A model generated the notes under the pieces. That model was not told the origin of the DNA. It saw only the letters and a program-made list of their open reading frames with translations, and made no database searches. The position numbers were made by a program, and so were the translations under genes. DNA of 64,000 nt from Cladorhizidae sp. MBARI D1340-BT2. Its lineage: Eukaryota > Porifera > Demospongiae > Poecilosclerida > Cladorhizidae. The stretch lies in assembly GCA_028752905.1 (NCBI GenBank), contig JAQNBH010000003.1, positions 30,622,722 through 30,686,721 of the forward strand, written 5' to 3'. Shown here piece after piece: positions 51,255-63,300 of the stretch (positions are counted from its first letter, which is position 1; every line of letters starts with the position of its first letter).

Positions 51255-53628
51255 ATGCCGTCCTGTAGTGCAGTTGGGTGCACTAACCGTGCAGAGAGAG
51301 GAGTTAGACTGTTTCGCTTCCCGGCAGATGCTAACGGAAGGAAAATTTGGGAACAAAAAGTCAGCCGTGTTGGTTGGATCCCGACTCAGCAGAGTATATA
51401 GACTGCGAGGTATGTTTAATACAGCTTTATAATTATATAGCTAGCTAATTATTAACTTAACAACAATTTGGATTAACAATTTGGAGGCAGTAAATGACAG
51501 CTTGATCAGATATATACACTTGAAAACAGAAGTGAATATCATTGAGGGACATTACTGGGCTAAATGTGTTGAGTTTGAGAGCATGGACAAATGAAGTGAA
51601 ATGAGCAGGGAGAAGTCAGGGGGATTAAAATTGGTGGGATATTTGATGGTGTTTTTATTTTGAGCTAGCTAGAGTTTTTTTTTCTTTTTTTTCTTTTTCA
51701 GGAACACTTTGATGAACAACAGTTTGAGAATAAGAGTGCAGATGGGATACGGAAATTGAAATCAACAGCTGTTCCCACCATCTTCATCCATCGCACAGCT
51801 GCAAAGCTAAGAAAGCCTTCCATGAAACAGAAGCTGTCCTACACTGAAGATGAAGTCTCTACTGTATTGTCAGACCATGCCGCTTCATCAAGTTCATGCA
51901 GTCAAAGTGTGCTTGGTAAGTTATAAATGTTATGTTCCGAATACATTATCTCCTGTCTTATATCTATAATATGTTCATCTTCATAGATACATGTTGTGGG
52001 GAGGAAAGTTCCATGGAAGATCTAGATCAAGTGCATGTTCCAGATTTACAAGGAGGAATCGATAAAATGAAGATGGAACTGCTACAGGCCAAGAAGAAAA
52101 TAAAACAATTGGAAAAGGCCAAAAGTAGACAAGAAGCAAAGTTCGCTGGACTATTCAGATCAGACCAGCTGAAATGTTTGGATCGAGGTGGCATGAGAGG
52201 AATAGAGTGGTCTTCTCCTACAGTGTTGTGATGAGTGATATGGGTGCTTCAAACAGAGCCATGTGGCGAAGTTTTGGTGTCGGATGTGATCGCACAAGAT
52301 GTATCAACAAGGTTGAACACCCACTAGTGGCAGGAAAATATCTTTATTTCATGGTAGATGTGCCCCATTTGATGAAGAACATTAAAGCCTCATTTACTAA
52401 CCATGACACTGTTACTCTCTCTGCTGACACTGTTGAAAAGCACAATCTTGACACACCAATGCTGCGAAAAGACCATTTTATTCAGCTTGTTGAGTTTCAA
52501 GAGAATTTACCCTTAAAGCTGGCCCCAAAAATCACAGAAAAGGCATTGAATGCCAAGCATTTTAACAAAATGAAAGTGTCAAACGCCACAAGTGTTATTA
52601 GTCATGATGTCAGCTGTGCTCTGAAATATATGGTGGAAGAAGAAGGCAAGAGTCCTGATTTATTGACAACGGCTTGGTTAACAGAGGTTCTAAGCCACTG
52701 GTTTGCACTCATGACTAGCAGAAGTCCACTCACTGCTCTGAGTATAATGAACCCTGTCAAGTTTAGTGAGGCCATTAACTTCCTTCAGGGTGTTGTTGAA
52801 ATCTTTCGAGGTCTTCGTGTAGGTAAGAGAGGTGAATGGAAACCCATTCAAACAGGTCTTATCTTGTCTACTATTTCTGTCATTGATATAGCTAAGGAGT
52901 TTTTAGTGGACGGATTTGTTTGATTTCTCACATCTAGACTTGGACAAGATTGTCTGGAAAACCTATTTTCTCTCATCAGAGTCAGAAAGCCAATTCCTTC
53001 ACCTCTTGAGTTTCGTTATGCCCTCAAACATGTGTCTGTTGCACAACTCTTGACATTACCTTGCTCTGGAAATTACCAGAAAGATGATGGGGAATACCTT
53101 GCATATTTTATTGGACAGCCAGTAAAAATGCCTGCTGAACCGGAAACAGCAGAATGTCCAATCTTTTCAGACTGCACTTCTCCTGATGATCTTTCACAGG
53201 CTGAGCTCAACAGTTTGTACAATGTTGCTGGATATTGTGTAAAAAGTGTACACACATGCGAGAAAACCTGTGAGCTCTGTATGAAGAAGGCACTCAAAGA
53301 ATCCAGTGATGCCAACCACCCAGCTTCAGCTCTAACTCTGTTGAAGGAATATCAAGTAGGGTGTCTCACCCATGTATCATCTGATGTATTTGATATGTTT
53401 ATGCAGGTTGAAATGATATTTCGCTCCATGGAGAAGGAATTATTGGTTGTGCATAATGTGAAGAAAATGCTTTTGGAAAAGGCCGAGTTTCAAGTTGCAA
53501 ACATTCACCTGCCAAATTGCCATAAATTGAAAACAAAACTTTTGTCCAAATTTATCAACACCAGGTTACATTTTTACTGCAAAAAGAAGAACATGGCACG
53601 TATGCAAGGAAGCAAGCTCGGGTGTTAG
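51255..53628 (+). pseudogene. P-element-type transposase (THAP domain), broken
   Basis: Exon 1 (51255-51409, ATG at 51255, donor gcgag/GTATGT) encodes the start of a THAP zinc finger: C4 and C9, then FRFPAD, W and P. A one-base frame break near 51378-51383 puts a TAG at 51399. Past the break the other frame supplies the third Cys (TGC at 51404), and exon 2 begins with the EHF of the fourth ligand. Exon 2 is 51702-51915 (acceptor tttttcag). Exon 3 from 51987 encodes a Leu/Lys-rich coiled coil (IDKMKMELLQAKKKIKQLEK), then the start of the transposase domain (RGIEWSSPTV). At about 52222-52230 an internal deletion fuses this, out of frame, to VVMSDMGASNRAMW and DVPHLMKN. A stop at 52921 precedes TSRLGQDCLENLFSLIR. 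The frame ends at 53628. The first catalytic Asp region is missing. Such transposases normally bind the element ends and cut them; this copy cannot. Confidence 0.88.
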
Positions 53629-54066
53629 ATGAGCAGTAAAAGTATGGCCATGAGAAAACTTGTGGAAAATATGGCTTAACTTGTTTGTGTTTTTCCCCCC
53701 TCAATTCTTTAAATCAAATTGCTGTATATAATATGATGAAAAACCAACTATTATTTGTTACACATAATAGTGAAATATAACAAGATCAAATAATGGCCCT
53801 AGATCTACAAGGTCCCATGAGAAGTTAAGTCTCAGTGCTTGGCAAGGGCACTAATAAAATGGTGTTAGAGCAGAGCTATCAAATGTCTGTTGTTTGGCCA
53901 TTCCAGTTGATCGTTAGCATAGAAAATTGCTTGTGAACAAGTTATTGCTAGCTTCCCAGCGTCTAATACAATAATGTAATTTTACTGAGTTGCTGCTTCC
54001 ATACAGAATGTCACTTCTCTCTCAAAGAAAAACAATGAAACAGAAGTCTAGCACGCACCGTCAATT
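53629..54066 (+). other. 3' untranslated part of the P-type element
   Basis: AT-rich sequence after the transposase stop, with AATAAA at 53853-53858 as a possible polyadenylation signal. No further coding sequence was seen. Confidence 0.6.
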
Positions 54067-54084
54067 TTTTGGGTCCAAAATGGC
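54067..54084 (-). repeat. Right subterminal inverted repeat (18 bp)
   Basis: Reverse complement of 51206-51223 with no mismatch. It is followed on the plus strand by the GC-rich ggccgccgctcag, which the left end lacks. Confidence 0.85.
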
Positions 54085-54098
54085 GGCCGCCGCTCAGT

Positions 54099-54129
54099 TG
54101 GCACTACTCTTATATATACAGGGACTCTA
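54099..54129 (-). repeat. Right terminal inverted repeat (31 bp)
   Basis: Perfect inverted match to 51148-51178, ending CAGGGACTCTA. Confidence 0.95.
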
Positions 54130-54137
54130 GTTCTGCC
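54130..54137. other. 8-bp target-site duplication, right (GTTCTGCC)
   Basis: Second copy of the 8-bp duplication. The host sequence continues with cagttggtaagg. Confidence 0.92.
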
Positions 54138-54316
54138 CAGTTGGTAAGGAAGGCTCGATTTTTTTACAGGAAGTAGAGCTATCATGTGGCTGAATATGAC
54201 CCAAGTTTCATGGGTGGAGTCCCTGCAGAACGGAAGATATAAAAATAATAAGTAAAATACCTCGTTAATTCATGAATAATTTTCCCGCGGGTACTAGAAA
54301 TACGGCGTGCAATCAG
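54138..54316. other. Non-satellite sequence before array C
   Basis: The flank that was continuous with 50731-51139 before the P-type insertion. Mixed-composition DNA with no open frame, RNA gene or repeat seen. It ends where the satellite starts at gttaacaattttttttctc. Confidence 0.5.
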
Positions 54317-57300
54317 TTAACAATTTTTTTTCTCAATGTAACAGATCAAGAAACTACAAAGAGGACACATCTTGCATGATATTTGCCCGAATTTGGTCTA
54401 TATGTTTCTCATTTCCCCCCAAAAATCTTGTTTTTTTGCCGTAAAGCTTATAACTTTTCTAAACTTCATCCAAAATAGATAATTTTTATATCACCGGATA
54501 GCCATTCTAATTATCTGTCTTTTGTATGTGCCACAATTTTGAGTACTCTAAGTATTAGCAAGTTATGGTGATATGAAGTGGTGAGGTTTGGGATTTTTTC
54601 TGGTGTTTTCCAGTTGCCAAAGCGGTGGCCTGCCAGTGAAAAAACACTACATTTATTGATAATCGGTTCACATGTTGCAGATACGGGCCTTCTCTATCAG
54701 TTGACAAAATCTGGTACTTTGGTCTTGTTAATTAGTACAGTTATGAATTGTACTGCAAGATAGATCAACTTATTTAGGGATCTTGATGTATCTTCCAAGA
54801 AAATATGTCTGCAGAGACATTCAACATATCGTTAGGCCAACTTATTTAGGGATCTTGATGTATCTTCCCAGAAAATATGTCTGCAGAGACATTCAACATA
54901 TCATTAGGAACAAAGCATAAGGAAATAGGGAATAAAATGACCTGCATATACAACAAAAGTTATGGCGATTTATAATACTTTGGTGGTGCTGACGTACGTT
55001 CCCCCCCCCCCCCCCTCCCCCCACACACATCCCTGGCGACTACACATGAAATCATTTCAAACTGTTATTGCATCTATCTACTTGCTATTTCCAAAGTTTT
55101 AGAGACATAGGATGCTTCTTTCAAAGTTATGGTGGATCTACTTCATCATACATTTCTTTGACATGCACATACATTCAGCTGTAAAGGAAAATTCCTTAAC
55201 AATTTTCATCATATTTTTCTTTCTTACATGTAGATATAGGAGGCACAGAAAAACCCAAGAGTCATGGAAGTAAAAAAAAACAGATCAAGGAATTGCTAAA
55301 ACTTGTAAAAGAACATATTTTGTCAAGTTATTTCAGTGCAAACTCAAACATTTCGTTTTCCAAACTTGGAATACTTATTCCCACAATTAATGAAAATATT
55401 TCTTGTTGCGAGAATAACTTTAAAACCGTTTGCTCATTTTTTTGGCTATGTATGTCATTTTAGAGCTCTTTTAGTACGCTGTGATAACCATGAATCAGAT
55501 TTTTGTTTACTGCAAGGATTGCCAAGAGATGGTGGTTAGAAGAGGTGCCCTCTAGTTTTTATCTGTTTTTCAGACTCTGTAAGTGTGTAACTAATCAACA
55601 TGACAACACATGGTAACTTTGCTCCATGGATATCACTGAGACACTCCTTAGCAAGCCACACACCAATTATGAGTAAATGACTTCAAATCGTTAGGCAGCT
55701 AGGTCTGCCACAAATATCTTGGAGTCACCTCGATGTTTCTGCATGTATCTTCTGAGAAAATTATGTATATAGAGGTATTAACACTTTATAAAAATAAACA
55801 CAGAATAATAAAGACTTTGTTATGATAAATACTTGTGTAGATGAAAGAGAAAAAAAGTTATGACAATTAGAAATAGGTACAACTATTATGTGGTTTTGAC
55901 GCATAGTCCCCCCTTAATGACACTACAGAGCTAGCACAGGAATATAAATATACATCAACAACAACAAATATTAGACACATCAATTAATGACAGACTACAG
56001 AGGAATATAAATATACATCAACAACAACAAATATTAGACACATCAATTAATGTCAGACTACAGAGCTAGCACATGAATATAAATATACATCAACAACAAC
56101 AAATATTAGACACATCAATTAATGACAGACTACAGAGCTAGGACATGAATATAAATATACATCAACAACAACAAATATTAGATACATCAATTAAGGGGGG
56201 GCTATGCCTCCAAAATTCGAGATTTATTTTTTCCCCTTTTTTTCCCCCTTAACAATTTTTTTTTCCATGTAACAGATCAAGAAACTACAAAGAGGACACA
56301 TCTTGCATGATATTTGCCCTAATTTGGTCTATATGTTTCTCATTTCCCCCCAAAAATCATGTTTTTTTGCCGTAAAGCTCATAACTTTCTACACTTCATC
56401 CAAAATAGATAATTTTTATATCACCGGATAGCCCTTCTAATTATCTGTCTTTTGGACGTGCCAAACTTTTGAGTACTCTAAGTATTAGCAAGTTATGGTG
56501 ATATGAAGTGGTGAGGTTTGGTATTTTTTCTGGTGTTTTCCAGTTGCAAAAGCGGTGGCCTGCCAGTGAAAAACCACTACATTTATTGATAATCGGTTCA
56601 CATGTTGCAGATACGGGCCTTCTCTATCAGTTGACAAAATCTGGTACTTTGGTCTTGTTAATTAGTACAGTTATGAATTGTACTGCAAGATAGATCAACT
56701 TATTTAGGGATCTTGATGTATCTTCCAAGAAAATATGTCTGCAGAGACATTCAACATATCGTTAGGCCAACTTATTTAGGGATCTTGATGTATCTTCCCA
56801 GAAAATATGTCTGCAGAGACATTCAACATATCATTAGGAACAAAGCATAAGGAAATAGGGAATAAAATGACCTGCATATACAACAAAAGTTATGACGATT
56901 TATAATACTTTGGTGGTGCTGACGTACATTCCCCCCTCCCCCCTCCCCCCACACACATCCCTGGCGACTACACATGAAATCATTTCAAACTGTTATTGCA
57001 TCTATCTACTTGCTATTTCCAAAGTTTTAGAGACATAGGATGCTTCTTTCAAAGTTATGGTGGATCTACTTCATCATACATTTCTTTGACATGCACATAC
57101 ATTCAGCTGTAAAGGAAAATTCCTTAACAATTTTCATCATATTTTTCTTTCTTACATGTAGATATAGGAGGCACAGAAAAACCCAAGAGTCATGGAAGTA
57201 AAAAAAAACAGATCAAGGAATTGCTAAAACTTGTAAAAGAACATATTTTGTCAAGTTATTTCAGTGCAAACTCAAACATTTCGTTTTCCAAACTTGGAAT

Positions 57301-60300
57301 GCTTATTCCCACAATTAATGAAAATATTTCTTGTTGCGAGAATAACTTTAAAACCGTTTGCTCATTTTTTTGGCTATGTATGTCATTTTAGAGCTCTTTT
57401 AGTACGCTGTGATAACCATGAATCAGATTTTTGTTTACTGCAAGGATTGCCAAGAGATGGTGGTTAGAAGAGGTGCCCTCTAGTTTTTATCTGTTTTTCA
57501 GACTCTGTAAGTGTGTAACTAATCAACATGACAACACATGGTAACTTTGCTCCATGGATATCACTGAGACACTCCTTAGCAAGCCACACACCAATTATGA
57601 GTAAATGACTTCAAATCGTTAGGCAGCTAGGTCTGCCACAAATATCTTGGAGTCACCTCGATGTTTCTGCATGTATCTTCTGAGAAAATTATGTATATAG
57701 AGGTATTAACACTTTATAAAAATAAACACAGAATAATAAAGACTTTGTTATGATAAATACTTGTGTAGATGAAAGAGAAAAAAAGTTATGACAATTAGAA
57801 ATAGGTACAACTATTATGTGGTTTTGACGCATAGTCCCCCCTTAATGACACTACAGAGCTAGCACAGGAATATAAATATACATCAACAACAACAAATATT
57901 AGACACATCAATTAATGACAGACTACAGAGGAATATAAATATACATCAACAACAACAAATATTAGACACATCAATTAATGTCAGACTACAGAGCTAGCAC
58001 ATGAATATAAATATACATCAACAACAACAAATATTAGACACATCAATTAATGACAGACTACAGAGCTAGGACATGAATATAAATATACATCAACAACAAC
58101 AAATATTAGATACATCAATTAAGGGGGGGCTATGCCTCCAAAATTCGAGATTTATTTTTTCCCCTTTTTTTCCCCCTTAACAATTTTTTTTCCCATGTAA
58201 CAGATCAAGAAACTACAAAGAGGACACATCTTGCATGATATTTGCCCTAATTTGGTCTATATGTTTCTCATTTCCCCCCAAAAATCATGTTTTTTTGCCG
58301 TAAAGCTCATAACTTTCTACACTTCATCCAAAATAGATAATTTTTATATCACCGGATAGCCCTTCTAATTATCTGTCTTTTGGACGTGCCAAACTTTTGA
58401 GTACTCTAAGTATTAGCAAGTTATGGTGATATGAAGTGGTGAGGTTTGGTATTTTTTCTGGTGTTTTCCAGTTGCAAAAGCGGTGGCCTGCCAGTGAAAA
58501 ACCACTACATTTATTGATAATCGGTTCACATGTTGCAGATACGGGCCTTCTCTATCAGTTGACAAAATCTGGTACTTTGGTCTTGTTAATTAGTACAGTT
58601 ATGAATTGTACTGCAAGATAGATCAACTTATTTAGGGATCTTGATGTATCTTCCAAGAAAATATGTCTGCAGAGACATTCAACATATCGTTAGGCCAACT
58701 TATTTAGGGATCTTGATGTATCTTCCCAGAAAATATGTCTGCAGAGACATTCAACATATCATTAGGAACAAAGCATAAGGAAATAGGGAATAAAATGACC
58801 TGCATATACAACAAAAGTTATGACGATTTATAATACTTTGGTGGTGCTGACGTACGTTCCCCCCTCCCCCCTCCCCCCACACACATCCCTGGCGACTACA
58901 CATGAAATCATTTCAAACTGTTATTGCATCTATCTACTTGCTATTTCCAAAGTTTTAGAGACATAGGATGCTTCTTTCAAAGTTATGGTGGATCTACTTC
59001 ATCATACATTTCTTTGACATGCACATACATTCAGCTGTAAAGGAAAATTCCTTAACAATTTTCATCATATTTTTCTTTCTTACATGTAGATATAGGAGGC
59101 ACAGAAAAACCCAAGAGTCATGGAAGTAAAAAAAAACAGATCAAGGAATTGCTAAAACTTGTAAAAGAACATATTTTGTCAAGTTATTTCAGTGCAAACT
59201 CAAACATTTCGTTTTCCAAACTTGGAATACTTATTCCCACAATTAATGAAAATATTTCTTGTTGCGAGAATAACTTTAAAACCGTTTGCTCATTTTTTTG
59301 GCTATGTATGTCATTTTAGAGCTCTTTTAGTACGCTGTGATAACCATGAATCAGATTTTTGTTTACTGCAAGGATTGCCAAGAGATGGTGGTTAGAAGAG
59401 GTGCCCTCTAGTTTTTATCTGTTTTTCAGACTCTGTAAGTGTGTAACTAATCAACATGACAACACATGGTAACTTTGCTCCATGGATATCACTGAGACAC
59501 TCCTTAGCAAGCCACACACCAATTATGAGTAAATGACTTCAAATCGTTAGGCAGCTAGGTCTGCCACAAATATCTTGGAGTCACCTCGATGTTTCTGCAT
59601 GTATCTTCTGAGAAAATTATGTATATAGAGGTATTAACACTTTATAAAAATAAACACAGAATAATAAAGACTTTGTTATGATAAATACTTGTGTAGATGA
59701 AAGAGAAAAAAAGTTATGACAATTAGAAATAGGTACAACTATTATGTGGTTTTGACGCATAGTCCCCCCTTAATGACACTACAGAGCTAGCACAGGAATA
59801 TAAATATACATCAACAACAACAAATATTAGACACATCAATTAATGACAGACTACAGAGGAATATAAATATACATCAACAACAACAAATATTAGACACATC
59901 AATTAATGTCAGACTACAGAGCTAGCACATGAATATAAATATACATCAACAACAACAAATATTAGACACATCAATTAATGACAGACTACAGAGCTAGGAC
60001 ATGAATATAAATATACATCAACAACAACAAATATTAGATACATCAATTAAGGGGGGGGCTATGCCTCCAAAATTCGAGATTTATTTTTTCCCCTTTTTTT
60101 CCCCCTTAACAATTTTTTTCCCCATGTAACAGATCAAGAAACTACAAAGAGGACACATCTTGCATGATATTTGCCCTAATTTGGTCTATATGTTTCTCAT
60201 TTCCCCCCAAAAATCATGTTTTTTTGCCGTAAAGCTCATAACTTTCTACACTTCATCCAAAATAGATAATTTTTATATCACCGGATAGCCCTTCTAATTA

Positions 60301-63300
60301 TCTGTCTTTTGGACGTGCCAAACTTTTGAGTACTCTAAGTATTAGCAAGTTATGGTGATATGAAGTGGTGAGGTTTGGTATTTTTTCTGGTGTTTTCCAG
60401 TTGCAAAAGCAGTGGCCTGCCAGTAAAAACCCACTACATTTATTGATAATCGGTTCACATGTTGCAGATACGGGCCTTCTCTATCAGTTGACAAAATCTG
60501 GGACTTTGGTCTTGTTAATTAGTACAGTTATGAATTGTACTGCAAGATAGATCAACTTATTTAGGGATCTTGATGTATCTTCCAAGAAAATATGTCTGCA
60601 GAGACATTCAACATATCGTTAGGCCAACTTATTTAGGGATCTTGATGTATCTTCCCAGAAAATATGTCTGCAGAGACATTCAACATATCATTAGGAACAA
60701 AGCATAAGGAAATAGGGAATAAAATGACCTGCATATACAACAAAAGTTATGACGATTTATAATACTTTGGTGGTGCTGACGTATGTTCCCCCCTCCCCCC
60801 TCCCCCCACACACATCCCTGGCGACTACACATGAAATCATTTCAAACTGTTATTGCATCTATCTACTTGCTATTTCCAAAGTTTTAGAGACATAGGATGC
60901 TTCTTTCAAAGTTATGGTGGATCTACTTCATCATACATTTCTTTGACATGCACAAACATTGCTGTAAAGGAAAATTCCTTAACAATTTTCATCATATTTT
61001 TCTTTCTTACATGTAGATATAGGAGGCACAGAAAAACCCAAGAGTCATGGAAGTAATAAAAAAACAGATCAAGGAATTGCTAAAACTTGTAAAAGAACAT
61101 ATTTTGTCAAGTTATTTCAGTGCTAACTCAAACATTTCGTTTTCCAAACTTGGAATGCTTATTCCCACAATTAATGAAAATATTTCTTGTTGCGAGAATA
61201 ACTTTAAAACCGTTTGCTCATTTTTTTGGCTATGTATGTCATTTTAGAGCTCTTTTAGTACGCTGTGATAACCATGAATCAGATTTTTGTTTACTGCAAG
61301 GATTGCCAAGAGATGGTGGTTAGAAGAGGTGCCCTCTAGTTTTTATCTGTTTTTCAGACTCTGTAAGTGTGTAACTAATCAACATGACAACACATGGTAA
61401 CTTTGCTCCATGGATATCACTGAGACACTCCTTAGCAAGCCACACACCAATTATGAGTAAATGACTTCAAATCGTTAGGCAGCTAGGTCTGCCACAAATA
61501 TCTTGGAGTCACCTCGATGTTTCTGCATGTATCTTCTGAGAAAATTATGTATATAGAGGTATTAACACTTTATAAAAATAAACACAGAATAATAAAGACT
61601 TTGTTATGATAAATACTTGTGTAGATGAAAGAGAAAAAAAGTTATGACAATTAGAAATAGGTACAACTATTATGTGGTTTTGACGCATAGTCCCCCCTTA
61701 ATGACACTACAGAGCTAGCACAGGAATATAAATATACATCAACAACAACAAATATTAGACACATCAATTAATTACACAACAAATATTAGATACATCAATT
61801 AAGGGGGGGCTATGCCTCCAAAATTCGAGATTTATTTTTTCCCCTTTTTTTACCCTTAACAATTTTTTTTCTCCATGTAACAGATCAAGAAACTACAAAG
61901 AGGACACATCTTGCATGATATTTGCCCTAATTTGGTCTATAGTTTCTCATTTCCCCCCAAAAATCATGTTTTTTTGCCGTAAAGCTCATAACTTTCTACA
62001 CTTCATCCAAAATAGATAATTTTTATATCACCGGATAGCCCTTCTAATTATCTGTCTTTTGTACGTGCCAAACTTTTGAGTACTCTAAGTATTAGCAAGT
62101 TATGGTGATATGAAGTCGTGAGGTTTGGTATTTTTTCTGGTGTTTTCCAGTTGCCAAAGCGGTGGCCTGCCAATGAAAAACCACTACATTTATTGATAGT
62201 CGGTTCACATGTTGCAGATACGGGCCTTCTCTATCAGTTGACAAAATCTGGGACTTTGGTCTTGTTAATTAGTACAGTTATGAATTGTACTGCAAGATAG
62301 ATCAACTTATTTAGGGATCTTGATGTATCTTCCAAGAAAATATGTCTGCAGAGACATTCAACATATCGTTAGGCCAACTTATTTAGGGATCTTGATGTAT
62401 CTTCCCAGAAAATATGTCTGCAGAGACATTCAACATATCATTAGGAACAAAGCATAAGGAAATAGGGAATAAAATGACCTGCATATACAACAAAAGTTAT
62501 GGCGATTTATAATACTTTGGTGGTGCTGACGTACGTTCCCCCCCCCCCTCCCCCCACACAAATCCCTGGCGACTACACATGAAATCAGTTCAAACTGTTA
62601 TTGCATCTATCTACTTGCTATTTCCAAAGTTTTAGAGACATGGGATGCTTCTTTCAAAGTTATGGTGGATCTACTTCATCATACATTTCTTTGACATGCA
62701 CAAACATTCAGCTGTAAAGGAAAATTCCTTAACAATTTTCATCATATTTTTCTTTCTTACATGTAGATATAGGAGGCACAGAAAAACCCAAGAGTCATGG
62801 AAGTAAAAAAAAACAGATCAAGGAATTGCTAAAACTTGTAAAAGAACATATTTTGTCAAGTTATTTCAGTGCTAACTCAAACATTTCGTTTTCCAAACTT
62901 GGAATGCTTATTCCCACAATTAATGAAAATATTTCTTGTTGCGAGAATAACTTTAAAACCGTTTGCTCATTTTTTTGACTATTTATGTCATTTTAGAGCT
63001 CTTTTAGTACGCTGTGGTAACCATGAATCAGATTTTTGTTTACTGCAAGGATTGCCAAGAGATGGTGGTTAGAAGAGGTGCCCTCTAGTTTTTATCTGTT
63101 TTTCAGACTCTGTAAGTGTGTAACTAATCAACATGACAACACATGGTAACTTTGCTCCATGGATATCACTGAGACACTCCTTAGCAAGCCACACACCAAT
63201 TATGAGTAAATGACTTCAAATCGTTAGGCAGCTAGGTCTGCCACAAATATCTTGGAGTCACCTCGATGTTTCTGCATGTATCTTCTGAGAAAATTATGTA

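Larger units (their letters stand above)
51148..54129 (+). mobile_element. P-element/THAP-like DNA transposon, 2,982 bp, inactive copy
   Basis: Complete ends: 31-bp perfect terminal inverted repeats (51148-51178 and 54099-54129, starting TAGAGTCCCTG) and an 8-bp target duplication. A second, internal inverted repeat of 18 bp (GCCATTTTGGACCCAAAA) lies at 51206-51223 and, inverted, at 54067-54084. The gene inside encodes a THAP-finger transposase of the P-element superfamily with two introns. It has lost part of the catalytic domain and carries a frame break and a stop. The copy could still be moved by a related active transposase because its ends are intact. Confidence 0.93.

Noticed and set aside
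51932..52231. A separate small coiled-coil protein gene
   Set aside because: It is exon 3 of the P-type transposase, in frame with exon 2 across a GT-AG intron, and its upstream start lies in the intron.
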